Part shown: in pieces, positions 5,290 through 5,676 of the stretch | How positions within the stretch are numbered: the stretch's first letter is position 1 | Layout of the letters: each line of letters begins with the position of its first letter | Origin: an uncultured Bacteroidota bacterium | GTDB lineage: Bacteria; Bacteroidota; Bacteroidia; Chitinophagales; Chitinophagaceae | Reading direction: 5' to 3' | DNA: 5,676 nucleotides | Assembly: GCA_903881265.1 (NCBI GenBank) | Contig: CAIRSV010000203.1 | Span: 1-5,676, forward strand | The notes under the pieces: model-generated | Databases searched by the model: none | What the model was told of the DNA's origin: nothing | The model's input: only the letters and a program-made list of their open reading frames with translations | Translations under genes and position numbers: made by a program

Positions 5290-5676
5290 TTACTTAATAA
5301 TTTCAGTAACCTGACCTGCACCAACTGTACGGCCACCTTCACGGATAGAGAACTTAAGTCCTTTTTCCATCGCGATTGGTCCGATCAATTTTACAGTAAT
5401 ACTTACGTTATCACCAGGCATAACCATTTCAGTTCCAGCAGGAAGCATAACCTCACCGGTGATGTCTGTTGTACGGAAATAGAATTGAGGACGATATTTA
5501 TTAAAGAATGGCGTATGACGTCCACCTTCTTCTTTTGACAACACATAAACCTCTGCTTTGAATTCAGTATGAGGAGTGATAGACTTAGGTTGGCAAATTA
5601 CCATACCACGACGAATATCAGCTTTCTCAATACCACGAAGCAAGATACCAGCGTTATCACCAGCTTCACCTCTATC
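5290..5676 (-). CDS. tuf: Elongation factor Tu, C-terminal part (5' end outside window)
   Basis: EF-Tu is the GTPase that carries aminoacyl-tRNA to the ribosomal A site. The window holds the last 128 codons, roughly the final third of a protein of about 395 residues; the GTPase domain and the start lie beyond the right edge. The visible part begins DRGEAGDNAGILLRGIEKAD, the end of domain 2. Domain 3 follows with PKSITPHTEFKAEVYVLSKE, EEGGRHTPFFNKYRPQFYFR, TGEVMLPAGTEMVMPGDNVS and the C-terminal IREGGRTVGAGQVTEIIK, all nearly invariant in the family. The frame is open to the window edge, so the TTG at 5643 is an internal leucine codon and not a start. A 70-base spacer with a duplicated palindrome separates it from tRNA-Trp downstream. 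Confidence 0.98.
   Translation of the reverse strand, partial: DRGEAGDNAGILLRGIEKADIRRGMVICQPKSITPHTEFKAEVYVLSKEEGGRHTPFFNKYRPQFYFRTTDITGEVMLPAGTEMVMPGDNVSITVKLIGPIAMEKGLKFSIREGGRTVGAGQVTEIIK

Overview
This window looks like chromosomal DNA from a member of the Bacteroidota. The reasons are the tuf / tRNA-Trp / secE / nusG order, a GlmU-like protein of the type found in that phylum, a short AMP nucleosidase, AT-rich spacers, weak or absent Shine-Dalgarno sequences and one perfect TAnnTTTG promoter-like box. A finer placement (for example Chitinophagales or a neighbouring order) cannot be made from the sequence alone.

Layout, left to right. Positions 22-435 (minus) encode a small hotdog-fold protein related to 3-hydroxyacyl-ACP dehydratases. 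Another minus-strand gene may begin at the left edge. Positions 436-746 form a 311-base divergent spacer with inverted and direct repeats but no convincing gene. Three plus-strand genes follow, tightly spaced: a small membrane protein (747-1043), a GlmU-like sugar nucleotidyltransferase/acyltransferase (1046-2239) and a major facilitator transporter (2260-3429). The gaps of 2 and 20 bases suggest one transcript. A short-form AMP nucleosidase (3487-4257) follows behind its own candidate promoter. A strong bidirectional terminator (4276-4306) separates it from the convergent minus-strand block.

The right part, read on the minus strand, is the translation/transcription/secretion housekeeping block: the C-terminal third of EF-Tu (5290-5676), tRNA-Trp(CCA) (5149-5219), SecE (4919-5113) and NusG (4329-4907). 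EF-Tu delivers aminoacyl-tRNA to the ribosome, tRNA-Trp decodes UGG, SecE is the small subunit of the SecYEG channel and NusG is the transcription elongation factor. In many bacteria nusG is followed by rplK-rplA-rplJ-rplL-rpoB-rpoC. Here it ends at a terminator and meets amn head-on, so the ribosomal protein/RNA polymerase part must lie elsewhere.

I found no mobile element, CRISPR array, defence system or clearly novel multi-gene system. The most interesting non-coding signal is a pair of identical 14-bp palindromes between tuf and tRNA-Trp, which on the transcribed strand can form a 14-bp hairpin followed by five T residues. The other points worth a second look are the broken ribosomal operon, the hotdog protein without the usual catalytic histidine, the uncharacterised small membrane protein next to glmU, and a weakly paired tRNA-Trp anticodon stem.
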